From Cytophagales bacterium (lineage in GTDB: Bacteria > Bacteroidota > Bacteroidia > Cytophagales > Cyclobacteriaceae): DNA of 54,146 bases. Positions 36,983 to 45,966 of this stretch are shown piece after piece. The position numbers and the translations under genes are program-made. How positions within the stretch are numbered: the first letter of the stretch is position 1; every line of letters starts with the position of its first letter. The stretch lies in contig WGNT01000075.1 of NCBI GenBank assembly GCA_016124425.1, positions 1-54,146 on the forward strand, written 5' to 3'. The notes below the pieces were generated by a model. That model saw nothing but the letters and a program-made list of their open reading frames with translations. It was not told the DNA's origin and did not search any database.

Positions 36983-37531
36983 ATGAGTTCTATTTTTACG
37001 ACTTCTGATTCATCATCCCCAGGAAATTTCCACATTCTAAAATCTCATTTTCAAGACTGTTATAGAGAATTAAGCAGACTTGCCTCCAGTAAATTACGGA
37101 TTGAGTACCGGGCATATACATTGGATACTTCAGCTTTGGTACATGAAGTTTATCTGAAAATGGACCAACAAAATAAGATGGTCGAAAATAAAGGACAATT
37201 TATGGCCATTGCTGCGATCGTAATGAGAAGGTACTTGGTGGATTATGCGAGACAGAAACAAAGGATAAAGCGAGGAGGAAATTATATTCAACTTACGCAG
37301 GGAGCATTAAACGACGTTGTTTTGACAACTACTGAGCAGGTCATTGAACTGGATGAATCGTTGAAAAGGTTAAAGCACATTAACCCAAGGCTCAGTCGGG
37401 TAGTGGAATTTCATTTTTTTGGGGGTTACAAACATGAAGAAATCGCAGAAATGATGGAGGTGTCCATAGATACGGTAAGACGGGATTGGAGATTGGCAAA
37501 AGCATGGCTCAGTAAGGAACTTAAAAGTTGA
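36983..37531 (+). CDS. ECF sigma factor of the kinase-associated type
   Basis: A 182-residue ECF sigma factor unlike the FecI-like one upstream. Region 2 includes YRELSRLASSKLRIEYRAYT, LVHEVYLKM and FMAIAAIVMRRYLVDYARQ; region 4 includes LSRVVEFHFFGGYKHEEIAE and MMEVSIDTVRRDWRLAKAWL. The pattern matches the ECF group often encoded beside Ser/Thr kinases (TIGR02999-like). A kinase gene starts 4 bases after its stop. No anti-sigma gene is present, so kinase control of the sigma factor is a reasonable inference. Confidence 0.9.
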   Translation: MSSIFTTSDSSSPGNFHILKSHFQDCYRELSRLASSKLRIEYRAYTLDTSALVHEVYLKMDQQNKMVENKGQFMAIAAIVMRRYLVDYARQKQRIKRGGNYIQLTQGALNDVVLTTTEQVIELDESLKRLKHINPRLSRVVEFHFFGGYKHEEIAEMMEVSIDTVRRDWRLAKAWLSKELKS

Positions 37532-37535
37532 TCAT

Positions 37536-40136
37536 ATGAGAGGAGCCAATGGAAATTGGGAAAAGATCGAATCACTTTTTCATGAGTTGACCCAACTCAC
37601 CGAGCCGGAAAAAATATCCCGACTTGCTGCAATTTCAAAAGAAAACATTGATCTTTTTGAACAGTTGAGTGCCCTTTTGGAAGCCGACAGGACTTCACAT
37701 CCATTGTTTCAGGAAGGTTCCGGTGGAATCCTTTCCCTTCTGGCCAATGACCAGGAATTATTGGGAAGTAGGATAGGGTCTTTCGAATTGAAAGAGGTTG
37801 TCGGACAGGGGGCCATGGGTACAGTCTTCAAAGGAAACCGGGCAGATGGTCAATTTGAACAGGTGGTTGCCATTAAATTGATGAAGCCCCTGTTGATCAA
37901 CCCTACTTTTCGGAATTTTTTTGAAAGGGAGCGGCAGATTTTGGCCAAACTGAATCATCCTAACATTGCCAGACTATATGATGGTGGATTCACAGAGGAT
38001 GGACGCCCATTTTTCACAATGGAATGGGTTTCCGGAAAAAATCTTATCGACTATTGTAAGGATAAAAATTTGGGATTGGATGCACGCTTGAACCTTTTTG
38101 GGCAAGTCTGCCTTGCCGTCCGTTATGCCCACCAATCTCTTGTTGCCCATTTAGACCTTAAACCCCAAAATATTATCATCGACGATGAGGGACAAGTAAA
38201 GCTATTGGATTTTGGGGTTTCCCGAATGGTGGAGGAAGGATTCGATAAAGAAAGTGGCTTTACATTAGCCTATGCTGCGCCGGAACAGCTTGAGAGAAAC
38301 AATCCTAGCACAGTTTCCGATATTTATGCATTGGGGGTGATTTTATTTGAATTGCTCAATGGATATCATCCTTATGAAAGGCTTTTTAAAGATCCTCAGG
38401 GATTAAAAGAGGCGGTTCTTAAAGGAAATGCAACTACTTTCAAGCTTTCTGAGGTGTTTGGAAAAGTTAGTTTTTCAAATGACTTAGAACTGATTTGCAG
38501 AAAGGCCATGGAATCCCTTCCCCAGCAACGCTATGCTTCAGTAGATGAATTGGACCGTGATTTAAATGATTTTCGAAATAATTACCCTATCACCGCACAT
38601 GCTAAAACCTGGACCTATCAAGCCCAAAAATACCTGCGACGTAACAGGATCGTGTTGGCTGTAGCAAATGGCGCGTTTTTGATCCTTTTGGCCATGGGCC
38701 TATATTATACCATTCAACTTAGTGAGCAAAGAAATATTGCACAGGCTGAAGCCAAACGTGCCAATCAGATTACCAATTTGATCACTGACGTATTTTCGGC
38801 AGCAGATCCTAATATCGGAGGAGCAGATACCATCACCGCAGTTCAACTTTTGGATGAAGGATTAAAAAATCTGGAAAAAAATCTCGGCGATGATCCCCAA
38901 CTTTTTGCGGATATGCTATTACGCTTAGGTCCAATTTATTTGAGCCTTGGGCAATATGAAAAAGGGAAAGATGCCATAGAGAAAGCGTACACAATAAACC
39001 TGGATCTTCCTGATATTTCCACAGAGACTCTCGCAAGAAATGAGGTTTTGATCTCAAGTTCATTTTTCATGTATGGAGTTATTGATTCTTCCGTATATTT
39101 TTCCGAAAAGGCAGTCAGCAGGCTCTTTGCATCAGGAATTCGTGAAGGGGAACTGCTGTCCAGTGCCTTATTGGAATTGGGAACCGCGTATTATGAGATG
39201 GCCAATTATCAAATAGCAGATTCTGTTCTAACGGAAGGATTACGATTGTCAAGAATGGTAAATACTTTACCGGACATAGAATTGGCAACTTTGATTCACA
39301 TGAAAGGTGCAACTGCAAGAAAATTGGATCAACTTGATTCTGCCCAAAATTATTTGAACGAATCTCTGAGAATGAAGCAGCAATTATTTGACGAGCCTCA
39401 TCTCGAAATAGCTTATTCTTATAATTTTTTTGGAAGTTTATATCAGGATATGGGAGATTACGAACGGGCCCTTGAGTATGTTAAAAATTCGCTTGATCAA
39501 CGGGAGGCTATTTTAGGCCAATATCATGTAGAAACAGTAGCAAGTATGGGAAATTTGGCCAGGACTTTCATTAGATTGGGAAAACCGGAGGAAGCTGTGC
39601 CCTTATACAAAACTGCCATAAGCGTAGTGGATTCAATTTTTGGAAAAACTCACTATTATTATGGGGCATTGAACGGAAGCCTTGGGAATGCGTATTATGC
39701 TGCCGGAGACCTTAAAAATTCCAGGGAAGTATTTGAAATCAGCAGGCAAATGTATGATGAACTGCTATCTGATAAGGATCCTCGAAAAGCTACTCCAAGA
39801 GTTAATCTTGGTAAAATAGCCATGGATGAAGGTAGATATGAGGATGCAAAAAGCTTGTTTTCGGAAAGTCTTGAGATCAGAAAAGAATTATTACCTGAGG
39901 GGGATATTCAAATCGCCCAAAGCCAACAAGCCCTTGGAGAAAGCTTGCTGGCGATGGGAGATTTTTCTACCGCCATAGAATATTTTGAAGAAGCGCTTTT
40001 TGCATTCCAAGCTGATTCCATGTCCAATGTTGCTCTTGTTTCAAAAATAAACAAGCTTTTGGCAGAAACATATCTTCAAATTGGGGATCAGGAAAAAGCC
40101 TCATTTTATGCTGCAATGGTTTCAGCAGAGGAATAG
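37536..40136 (+). CDS. Membrane Ser/Thr protein kinase with TPR repeats
   Basis: An 866-residue protein. A short N-terminal region (1-75) precedes the kinase domain (about 80-350): GQGAMGTVF glycine loop, VAIKLM lysine, catalytic loop HLDLKPQN (His205-Leu206-Asp207), DFGVSR and YAAPEQ. Leu replaces the usual Arg of HRD, so activation need not require activation-loop phosphorylation. One membrane helix follows at about 372-392, then an outside region with at least eight TPR-like units in about 440-860. The upstream ECF sigma gene is 4 bases away. The TPR part may sense a periplasmic partner; the substrate is unknown. Confidence 0.9.
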   Translation: MRGANGNWEKIESLFHELTQLTEPEKISRLAAISKENIDLFEQLSALLEADRTSHPLFQEGSGGILSLLANDQELLGSRIGSFELKEVVGQGAMGTVFKGNRADGQFEQVVAIKLMKPLLINPTFRNFFERERQILAKLNHPNIARLYDGGFTEDGRPFFTMEWVSGKNLIDYCKDKNLGLDARLNLFGQVCLAVRYAHQSLVAHLDLKPQNIIIDDEGQVKLLDFGVSRMVEEGFDKESGFTLAYAAPEQLERNNPSTVSDIYALGVILFELLNGYHPYERLFKDPQGLKEAVLKGNATTFKLSEVFGKVSFSNDLELICRKAMESLPQQRYASVDELDRDLNDFRNNYPITAHAKTWTYQAQKYLRRNRIVLAVANGAFLILLAMGLYYTIQLSEQRNIAQAEAKRANQITNLITDVFSAADPNIGGADTITAVQLLDEGLKNLEKNLGDDPQLFADMLLRLGPIYLSLGQYEKGKDAIEKAYTINLDLPDISTETLARNEVLISSSFFMYGVIDSSVYFSEKAVSRLFASGIREGELLSSALLELGTAYYEMANYQIADSVLTEGLRLSRMVNTLPDIELATLIHMKGATARKLDQLDSAQNYLNESLRMKQQLFDEPHLEIAYSYNFFGSLYQDMGDYERALEYVKNSLDQREAILGQYHVETVASMGNLARTFIRLGKPEEAVPLYKTAISVVDSIFGKTHYYYGALNGSLGNAYYAAGDLKNSREVFEISRQMYDELLSDKDPRKATPRVNLGKIAMDEGRYEDAKSLFSESLEIRKELLPEGDIQIAQSQQALGESLLAMGDFSTAIEYFEEALFAFQADSMSNVALVSKINKLLAETYLQIGDQEKASFYAAMVSAEE

Positions 40137-40163
40137 ACGTTTTATTCCTTAGCTATATTGAAA

Positions 40164-41693
40164 TCAACATCCGACTGTCTTCACATCAATTTGAAATAGG
40201 GTTGGTTTGAATGCCTCGTAGCAAACTTTAGTTGGTTTGGAATATTGGTATTCTCTGATTGTTTTCCAGGTAATATCCCAAACTTCAATTTTTACATTGA
40301 TATCATAGGCTCCTGCCGGTACTGTTTTGGTTACACTCTTCCTAAATCCGATATTACCACTATTGATGGTGCTTGTTCCTGATTTTCCCCTGGTCTTATG
40401 GGTAATTGAATACCGTACATTAGGTGCGGCAATGGTTCCCGCATTATTAAAAAGCCGCACATCTCTGGCCGGATGTAAATTCACATCACAGTTTTCTACT
40501 TCATAAGATGTAGTATAACCTAGCTTAGCTGTGGTATTGTCTTTGACATAATGTAATTTGTAGGAAATGGGTACTCCTGGGTTATCTCTTGAGTACACTG
40601 CATTTTTTCCTTTAATGATAGGCTCTAAATCGGCAAAATTTCTGGCACTTACTGCTTCAGTGGCCACTTCAGCATTACCACCAATTGTAACTACGGTAAT
40701 ATTAGAGGTTTCCAATATTTTTTTGTATTTGGCCTCCAATGTTCCGGAAACATTTGTTACCCCGGTGGAATAATTGAGCGCGCCTTCCAGTTCTGCATCT
40801 GTTGCACTGGTGGTAGTGGTCATTCGGAACATAATGATTCTACCATAATTAACAGACTGGACATATGCCGGTGGAGAATCAGGACCAAACTTTTGCTCAA
40901 TTTCTGAGATACTGGCTTCTGGGCCAAAAAATCCTCCGGGACTGGTGGGAGGAGTCATTGTGATCGTATAAAATACCTGCTTGAAAACCATCATCGCAGT
41001 GCGTGAAGTTTTGTTTTGGGAAAAATTAAACTGAGCAGCCACATCACCTCTGGCCCATTCCACATTCATGCTTAAATCCATACTTACTTGACGGGAACTA
41101 TAAGCTGTTTTCGCCACAAAACTAGAATTGGATGCATTGACATAACCTTCCTCGTAAGCATTGGCATTCCACCACTCCAGGGCTTCATCAATTTTTTCAG
41201 CTACACTAAAGTCCGAAGGTTTGTCGATTTTCAATGTTCCATTTTCTCCCATTCCGGGCAAATCGATTCTTAAAGTCATTGGTGCCCTGTCCACAGCGGC
41301 AGGTGTAGGTAAGCCGCCTAAGGTCGCTTTATCTGCAATCACAAGAGCCCCTGGATAGATTATCCCACTGGTAGGCCGAAGAATGGCTACTTCTTCAAAA
41401 TTGTTAAGGAGATCATACTTGGTAGTTGTACAAACTTCAGTTCCACCGGATATGCTGGTATTTTTATTATTCTTCCCAGTTTCTATTCTCTGAGATTCCC
41501 CGGATATGCTTTGTACATTTAATAAATCATTGGTGTCAGCACTAAGATTTCTCAAAAAACCGGTGATGTCTTCTGCATCAGGTGAGATGAGAGAGGGTTC
41601 GACCGGATCTCCAGCCATATCACAGGCTGAAAAAGTCAATGTAAGTGCGAAGGCCAAAATTACCTTCTGTTTGTTTGTAAATAATGATTTCAT
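40164..41693 (-). CDS. Thiol-activated (cholesterol-dependent) cytolysin family lipoprotein
   Basis: A 509-residue lipoprotein (signal ending LTFSAC, lipid Cys24). Family landmarks appear in order: RPTSGIIYPGALVIADK (about 105), VDRAPMTLRIDLPG, KQVFYTITMTPPTSPGGFFG, PPAYVQSVNYGRIIMFRMTT, then a domain-4-like C-terminus with VRYSITHKT...AGAYDINVKIEVWD. The family forms large beta-barrel pores. At the undecapeptide position (ECTGLAWEWWR in classical members) it has only VWDITWKTIREY (residues 471-482): the Cys and most Trp are missing, so cholesterol recognition of the usual kind is doubtful. It converges with the kinase gene 27 bases away. Role unknown: membrane attack on other cells or a repurposed surface protein. 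Confidence 0.82.
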   Translation of the reverse strand: MKSLFTNKQKVILAFALTLTFSACDMAGDPVEPSLISPDAEDITGFLRNLSADTNDLLNVQSISGESQRIETGKNNKNTSISGGTEVCTTTKYDLLNNFEEVAILRPTSGIIYPGALVIADKATLGGLPTPAAVDRAPMTLRIDLPGMGENGTLKIDKPSDFSVAEKIDEALEWWNANAYEEGYVNASNSSFVAKTAYSSRQVSMDLSMNVEWARGDVAAQFNFSQNKTSRTAMMVFKQVFYTITMTPPTSPGGFFGPEASISEIEQKFGPDSPPAYVQSVNYGRIIMFRMTTTTSATDAELEGALNYSTGVTNVSGTLEAKYKKILETSNITVVTIGGNAEVATEAVSARNFADLEPIIKGKNAVYSRDNPGVPISYKLHYVKDNTTAKLGYTTSYEVENCDVNLHPARDVRLFNNAGTIAAPNVRYSITHKTRGKSGTSTINSGNIGFRKSVTKTVPAGAYDINVKIEVWDITWKTIREYQYSKPTKVCYEAFKPTLFQIDVKTVGC

Positions 41694-41811
41694 GGCGTTT
41701 AGATTTTTGGTTATATATCGTTACCCGCCATTTATTCCCGAAAGTGGTAATGGATTTTAAAAAAAATAAAAATTTTTATTCAGAACCATTTAATTTCCCA
41801 GTCTATTTTTT

Positions 41812-42843
41812 CTAATACCGCCACTTATTCGCCAAAGCCACCAAACTCAACATCACCGGTACCTCCACCAATACGCCGACCACAGTCACTAGCGCTGCCG
41901 GACTTTCCAATCCAAAAAGTGCAATCGCCACCGCTACCGCCAACTCAAAGAAATTACTTGCCCCGATCATCGCCGCAGGAGCGCAGATCCGATGTGCCAA
42001 CTTGAGTTTCCTACCCCCAAACCAGGCCAGAAAGAAAATAAAATAGGTTTGAATAATAAGGGGAATGGCAATCAATACTATAATCAAGGGATTGTTCAGG
42101 ATATTGGGCCCTTGGAAAGCAAACAACAATACCAAGGTCAGCAATAAGGCAATGATACTGACCGGTTTGAATTTTGGCAGGAATTCGGTCTTGAACCAGG
42201 CTTCTCCTTTTTGCCGGATTATGGATTTATTGGTAATCACCCCGGCAAGCAAGGGGATGACCACAAATATTACGACAGAAGAAACCAAGGTCTCATAAGG
42301 AATGGTCACATCAGTAATCCCCAATAATAGTCCCACCAAAGGAACGAACGCCACCAATATGATCAAATCATTGACTGACACCTGTACCAAGGTATAGTTC
42401 GGATCCCCATCTGTCAGGTAAGACCATACAAATACCATGGCTGTACAGGGTGCTACTCCCAAAAGGATGGCTCCTGCGATATATTCACCTGCCAGATCAG
42501 GTTCAATGAATGCCGAATACAGCTTGTCAAAAAACACCCATGCAAAGAATGCCATAGAAAATGGCTTGATCAGCCAATTGATAATGACTGTCCAAATCAC
42601 TCCTTTAGGGGCTTTCCCGATATTTTTAACCGAACCAAAATCAATCTGCAACATCATGGGATAGATCATCAACCAGATCAAAATGGCAATAGGAATATTG
42701 ACATTGTAAATCTCCATACTGGCCAAAAAGGCCATACTATCACCCGCCAAATGTCCGATCAAAACTCCACTTGCAATACAAAGGGCTACCCATAAGGTCA
42801 GGTATTTTTCGAAAAAGGCGATTTTTTTTTGGTTTTTTGACAT
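41812..42843 (-). CDS. acr3: Acr3-type arsenite efflux transporter
   Basis: A 343-residue protein with ten membrane helices, read from the ATG at 42843; a TTG 21 bases further upstream would add seven residues. The Acr3 signature GVAPCTAMVFVWSYLTDGDP contains the conserved Cys, and ITNKSIIRQKGEAWF and APAAMIGASNFFELAVAVAI are typical. It exports arsenite using the proton gradient. It is the last gene of the minus-strand ars cluster and lies 149 bases after the reductase gene. Confidence 0.92.
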   Translation of the reverse strand: MSKNQKKIAFFEKYLTLWVALCIASGVLIGHLAGDSMAFLASMEIYNVNIPIAILIWLMIYPMMLQIDFGSVKNIGKAPKGVIWTVIINWLIKPFSMAFFAWVFFDKLYSAFIEPDLAGEYIAGAILLGVAPCTAMVFVWSYLTDGDPNYTLVQVSVNDLIILVAFVPLVGLLLGITDVTIPYETLVSSVVIFVVIPLLAGVITNKSIIRQKGEAWFKTEFLPKFKPVSIIALLLTLVLLFAFQGPNILNNPLIIVLIAIPLIIQTYFIFFLAWFGGRKLKLAHRICAPAAMIGASNFFELAVAVAIALFGLESPAALVTVVGVLVEVPVMLSLVALANKWRY

Positions 42844-42992
42844 GGTTCTAAGTTTTAACCGCAAATGATTTAGGCTGTTTTTTCCTTATATGGACTGAAA
42901 TTAACTGATATTAGCTTCGCGATATTATTTAGAAATTGGCTTTGGAGGAAAAACAATATCTATCAATATCCAATATCCATTAATATCTATTT

Positions 42993-43607
42993 TTAAACCT
43001 TTACAATTTTAGAAAAGACAAATAACATCTCTGACGCTATCTCCATAGATCTTTCATCATACATTTCTGCCTCTTGATCGGTATCATCAAAGGCTTTTGG
43101 ATCTTCATAGCGAACAGGGATTCTGGCTTCCGCGCCTGGGATAGAAGGGCAGTTTTCATCCGCATGGGAACAGGTCATAATTGCCGCAAAACCTGTTGAG
43201 GTATTAGCATCATCTTCATACAATTTGCTAAAAGCAACTATCGGGTCGGAATCATCGGAGTAGCGTACAAAATACTTGGGATTAACCTCGCCTTCCTTGC
43301 TTACATTGAACCCAAACCGCTTAATGGAAGCCACAGCTCTTTCATTAAATGCGGTTACTTCTACACCTCCTGAGTAGGAGTTGATAGGGATACCATGATA
43401 TTCCGCAGCCACCTTTCCCCAGATTTGGGAAAATTGACTTCGACGGGAATTATGGGTACAGATAAAGTTTAAATTTATCGTTTCCTTTAGATCAATTTTT
43501 TTCTGAATGTAGTCGATCAAAACTTGAAGAACCTCCCTGCGCCTTTCAAAGATGGGCAGCTCTTCGGCGGTTTTGATATGTTGCAACACGATGGGATAGA
43601 AATTCAT
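42993..43607 (-). CDS. arsC: Phosphatase-type arsenate reductase
   Basis: A 204-residue low-molecular-weight tyrosine-phosphatase-fold protein. The catalytic loop is CTHNSRRSQ with Cys50 and the Arg of CX5R, and MTCSHADENCPSIPGAEARI carries further Cys residues expected to take part in the redox cycle. It has an N-terminal extension of about 45 residues compared with classical ArsC, as usual for the Bacteroidota version. Its place between DUF6428 and acr3 supports arsenate reduction to arsenite. Confidence 0.88.
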   Translation of the reverse strand: MNFYPIVLQHIKTAEELPIFERRREVLQVLIDYIQKKIDLKETINLNFICTHNSRRSQFSQIWGKVAAEYHGIPINSYSGGVEVTAFNERAVASIKRFGFNVSKEGEVNPKYFVRYSDDSDPIVAFSKLYEDDANTSTGFAAIMTCSHADENCPSIPGAEARIPVRYEDPKAFDDTDQEAEMYDERSMEIASEMLFVFSKIVKV

Positions 43608-43797
43608 AAATGACGTTTTATTGAATGTTATTTTTGCCGTTTTTTCGTAGGTTCATTTCAGTGTAGCACATCGAAATTCACAATTTCCAACTGCCCAACC
43701 TGTTTGCCTTCAGGCAAGCCAGAATACCAGCAGATACGTATCCTAGCATCGATTGGTATCCTAGTATCTGTTTGCATGAATTAGAAATGCCTTTCCA

Positions 43798-44340
43798 TTA
43801 GCAACATCCTGATCCAGGTGTACAAGTGTTCGCATCTTCAGCGGAAACGAGGGAAATGCTCCGTTTTGGTTTTTCGGACACGGGTGCGCAACATGCGGAT
43901 GCTTTTTCTTCTGGGGTTGTGGCGCGGTCCTTGGCTTTACAGGTGGTTTGGTCAGGGACAAGCTGTACGATAAGCGCATTGCCGGTGTCTTTGATCTGAT
44001 GCACAGGTAATACCGCGGTAGGAAATCGGGAATTTCCATATTCAAATTTGATTTCTGAATCAGGAAACGTTTCCCTGACGCGGTTGACCACATCGAAGAT
44101 TTTCAAGGCCTTGGACGTGTCCACGGCATGTTCCGGTTCGGGGATCTCATTTTCCCACAGCTGCACATGCACTTCTGACCATTGGTTGCGGATACCACCG
44201 CAGTCCACCGTGTCGAAGGTGACATTTTTGATTTCTGTGATGTGGTAATCGGTCCTCACGTATTGACCGCTTTGATATTCAAAGAAAAGCGCCTTTTCAG
44301 GGCTTTCCTGGAGGATTTGAGTGAATGCTGTTGTTTTCAT
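43798..44340 (-). CDS. DUF6428 family protein of the ars operon
   Basis: A 180-residue soluble protein (YQSGQYVRTDYHITEIKNVT near residue 25; DCGGIRNQWSEVHVQLWENE; FPTAVLPVHQIKDTGNALIV). This family recurs in Bacteroidota arsenic operons between arsR and the reductase. The C-terminal tail has a Cys-rich end (ACCAPVS and NTCTPGSGCC), like As(III)-binding sequences of other ars proteins. A role in arsenite binding or delivery is inferred only. The 190 bases downstream hold a small hairpin (TTGCCTTCAGGCAA) and a repeated TATCCTAG, and no gene. Confidence 0.78.
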   Translation of the reverse strand: MKTTAFTQILQESPEKALFFEYQSGQYVRTDYHITEIKNVTFDTVDCGGIRNQWSEVHVQLWENEIPEPEHAVDTSKALKIFDVVNRVRETFPDSEIKFEYGNSRFPTAVLPVHQIKDTGNALIVQLVPDQTTCKAKDRATTPEEKASACCAPVSEKPKRSISLVSAEDANTCTPGSGCC

Positions 44341-44473
44341 TTTTTTGGATTTTTGACTTTTGAAGGTTTATAAAAACTTCAAAGGTCTTTTGACTTAGAA
44401 GAACTACTTGTTATACTTTGATCCGTTTGTTGGAGATTTAAAACCTTCGTGGTCAGAAAAAGACCTCAAAGCT

Positions 44474-44803
44474 TTAACAGCAGCCGGGAATCTTCGGGAA
44501 CCCGGAGAAAAGCTCCTGAAAGAGGTTCTGAACTTCTACCCATCGGATAGGGTCTATGCAGTAACATACAGTCACGCCTTCAATGCTCCCTTTGATTAGG
44601 CCGACTTCCTTGAGTTCGCGAAGGTGCTGGGAAATCGTTGCTTGAGCTAACCCCAGTTCTGAAACCAAATCGCCGTTTATACATGTATTTGACTGGATAA
44701 GGTATTCAAGAATGGCAACTCGGGCAGGATGCGCAAAAACTTTGGCTATTTTTGCCAGTTCGTTTTGCTTTTCGGTAAAGAGGTCTGTTTTGGTTACACC
44801 CAT
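44474..44803 (-). CDS. arsR: ArsR-family transcriptional repressor
   Basis: A 109-residue winged-helix protein: IAKVFAHPARVAILEYLIQ, then the recognition helix LGLAQATISQHLRELKEVGL and the wing GSIEGVTVCYCID. It heads the minus-strand cluster of DUF6428, reductase and Acr3, so it very likely represses the operon until arsenite binds. Candidate ligand Cys residues include the CYC near residue 87 and the C-terminal CC. It starts 133 bases before the DUF6428 gene. Confidence 0.9.
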   Translation of the reverse strand: MGVTKTDLFTEKQNELAKIAKVFAHPARVAILEYLIQSNTCINGDLVSELGLAQATISQHLRELKEVGLIKGSIEGVTVCYCIDPIRWVEVQNLFQELFSGFPKIPGCC

Positions 44804-44912
44804 TTTTTAGATTAATTTAACAGGTAAGGTGATTTTTATTTGAAATAAGGTTGAAATACAGTAGAAATAAAGTTGAAATATTATGGTGGGTGGCTTAGTT
44901 ACCGCCATTTGC

Positions 44913-45164
44913 CTATTTCGCCGAAGGCATATCCGCCTGCGGCCGGCATGTTTCTAATTTATATCACCGTAGGTCTATTTCGCCGTAGGCATACCCTCCT
45001 GCGGCCGGCAGGGTTCTACTTTATTTCACCAAAGGTCTACTTCATCAACAGTATACCGCTCGCGACGGTAATATTTCAACCTTATTTCGCCGTTGGCATA
45101 CCCTCCTGCGGCCGGCAGGTTTCTACTTTATTTCATCATGGGCCTATTTCGCCGTAGGCATATT
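44913..45164. repeat. 62-bp tandem repeats upstream of arsR
   Basis: Units start at 44913, 44975, 45037, 45082 and 45144, spaced 62, 62, 45 and 62 bases. The core is CTATTTCGCCGTAGGCATA, a GC-rich hairpin CCTGCGGCCGGCAGG, then TTCTACTTTATTTCACC. The third unit is shortened and degenerate. AAATAAGGTTGAAATA-type AT-rich repeats precede the array at about 44840-44880. The 566-base stretch from arsR to the DinB-like gene contains this array and no supported gene. Confidence 0.85.
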
Positions 45165-45369
45165 TCATTTAAAATCACATTGCAATATTACGATGAATTA
45201 GTCAAAACTAAGACAATTGGTTGAATATTTTTTGAGGTAATTCACTTTTCTCGGGTTAATTTGCTGAAAATTATTAGCTTATCTTTTCGAAGGTAAACCT
45301 TTACGGAGCGTGAACAACTTACAATTAGGCTTTCGCTAACATTCGAAAACAATTTAAATCTATCTCACT

Positions 45370-45813
45370 ATGTCACACAACGAATTCGTATTTCTCTGGA
45401 AAGAAGGCCGGACGAGACTCACCAATCAACTGGCTACTATCCGGCCCAAAGATCTTACCAAGAAATTGGGCGAAAGTCCAAATTCCGCGGGATTTCTGAT
45501 CCGGCATATTGCTGAAGTGGAATTGCTGTTTGCCAAAAATATCTTTGGGAATAGGGATGTATCCGTAGATGCCCAGACACTCAAAGCAGGAAAAGATACA
45601 GGCGAATGGACGGATTTGGAGTCATTGAAATCTGTGGTAGAAGAAGCAGAAAGACAACTCCAAAAAGCCATCGAAAATCAGGAAGACTGGGACACTGTCG
45701 TTGAAACCAAAGAGTTTGGGAAAAAAACCAAAGCAGAAGCATTGGGAAGAATTACCACCCACACGGCTTATCATGCAGGGCAGTTGGCGATTGTGGTGAA
45801 GTATGGGATTTAA
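45370..45813 (+). CDS. DinB/YfiT-like four-helix protein
   Basis: A 147-residue protein of the DinB superfamily. It has the expected metal-binding His triad, one in LIRHIAEVELLF (near residue 50) and two in RITTHTAYHAGQLA near the C-terminus. DinB-fold proteins include thiol transferases that use bacillithiol, which would fit the bacillithiol signal from ytxJ, but this is only an inference. The gene is monocistronic. Confidence 0.82.
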   Translation: MSHNEFVFLWKEGRTRLTNQLATIRPKDLTKKLGESPNSAGFLIRHIAEVELLFAKNIFGNRDVSVDAQTLKAGKDTGEWTDLESLKSVVEEAERQLQKAIENQEDWDTVVETKEFGKKTKAEALGRITTHTAYHAGQLAIVVKYGI

Positions 45814-45966
45814 TCACAGGCATGGCAGCTCGTTTCTTTTGAAAGTTGGTCCCTTATTTATTCTGCCGCGCTCCAATCCGTACTCCAACAAAATTAAATG
45901 CCTGCACATGGGACATTTTTGAGATTTATTACGTCTTATTATCAATAATGACGAAGCTTCTGAATC

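Noticed and set aside
40136..41693. Cytolysin-family gene as part of the sigma/kinase operon
   Set aside because: The genes are convergent, so they are not cotranscribed. Control by that sigma factor is possible but nothing in the sequence shows it.
44408..44599. Small plus-strand frame overlapping arsR
   Set aside because: It lies opposite the conserved ArsR coding sequence and shows no signal peptide, domain or spacing to neighbours.
44913..45164. CRISPR-like array
   Set aside because: The whole 62-bp unit repeats, including the would-be spacers, one spacing is 45 bases, and no cas gene is nearby. It is a plain tandem repeat.
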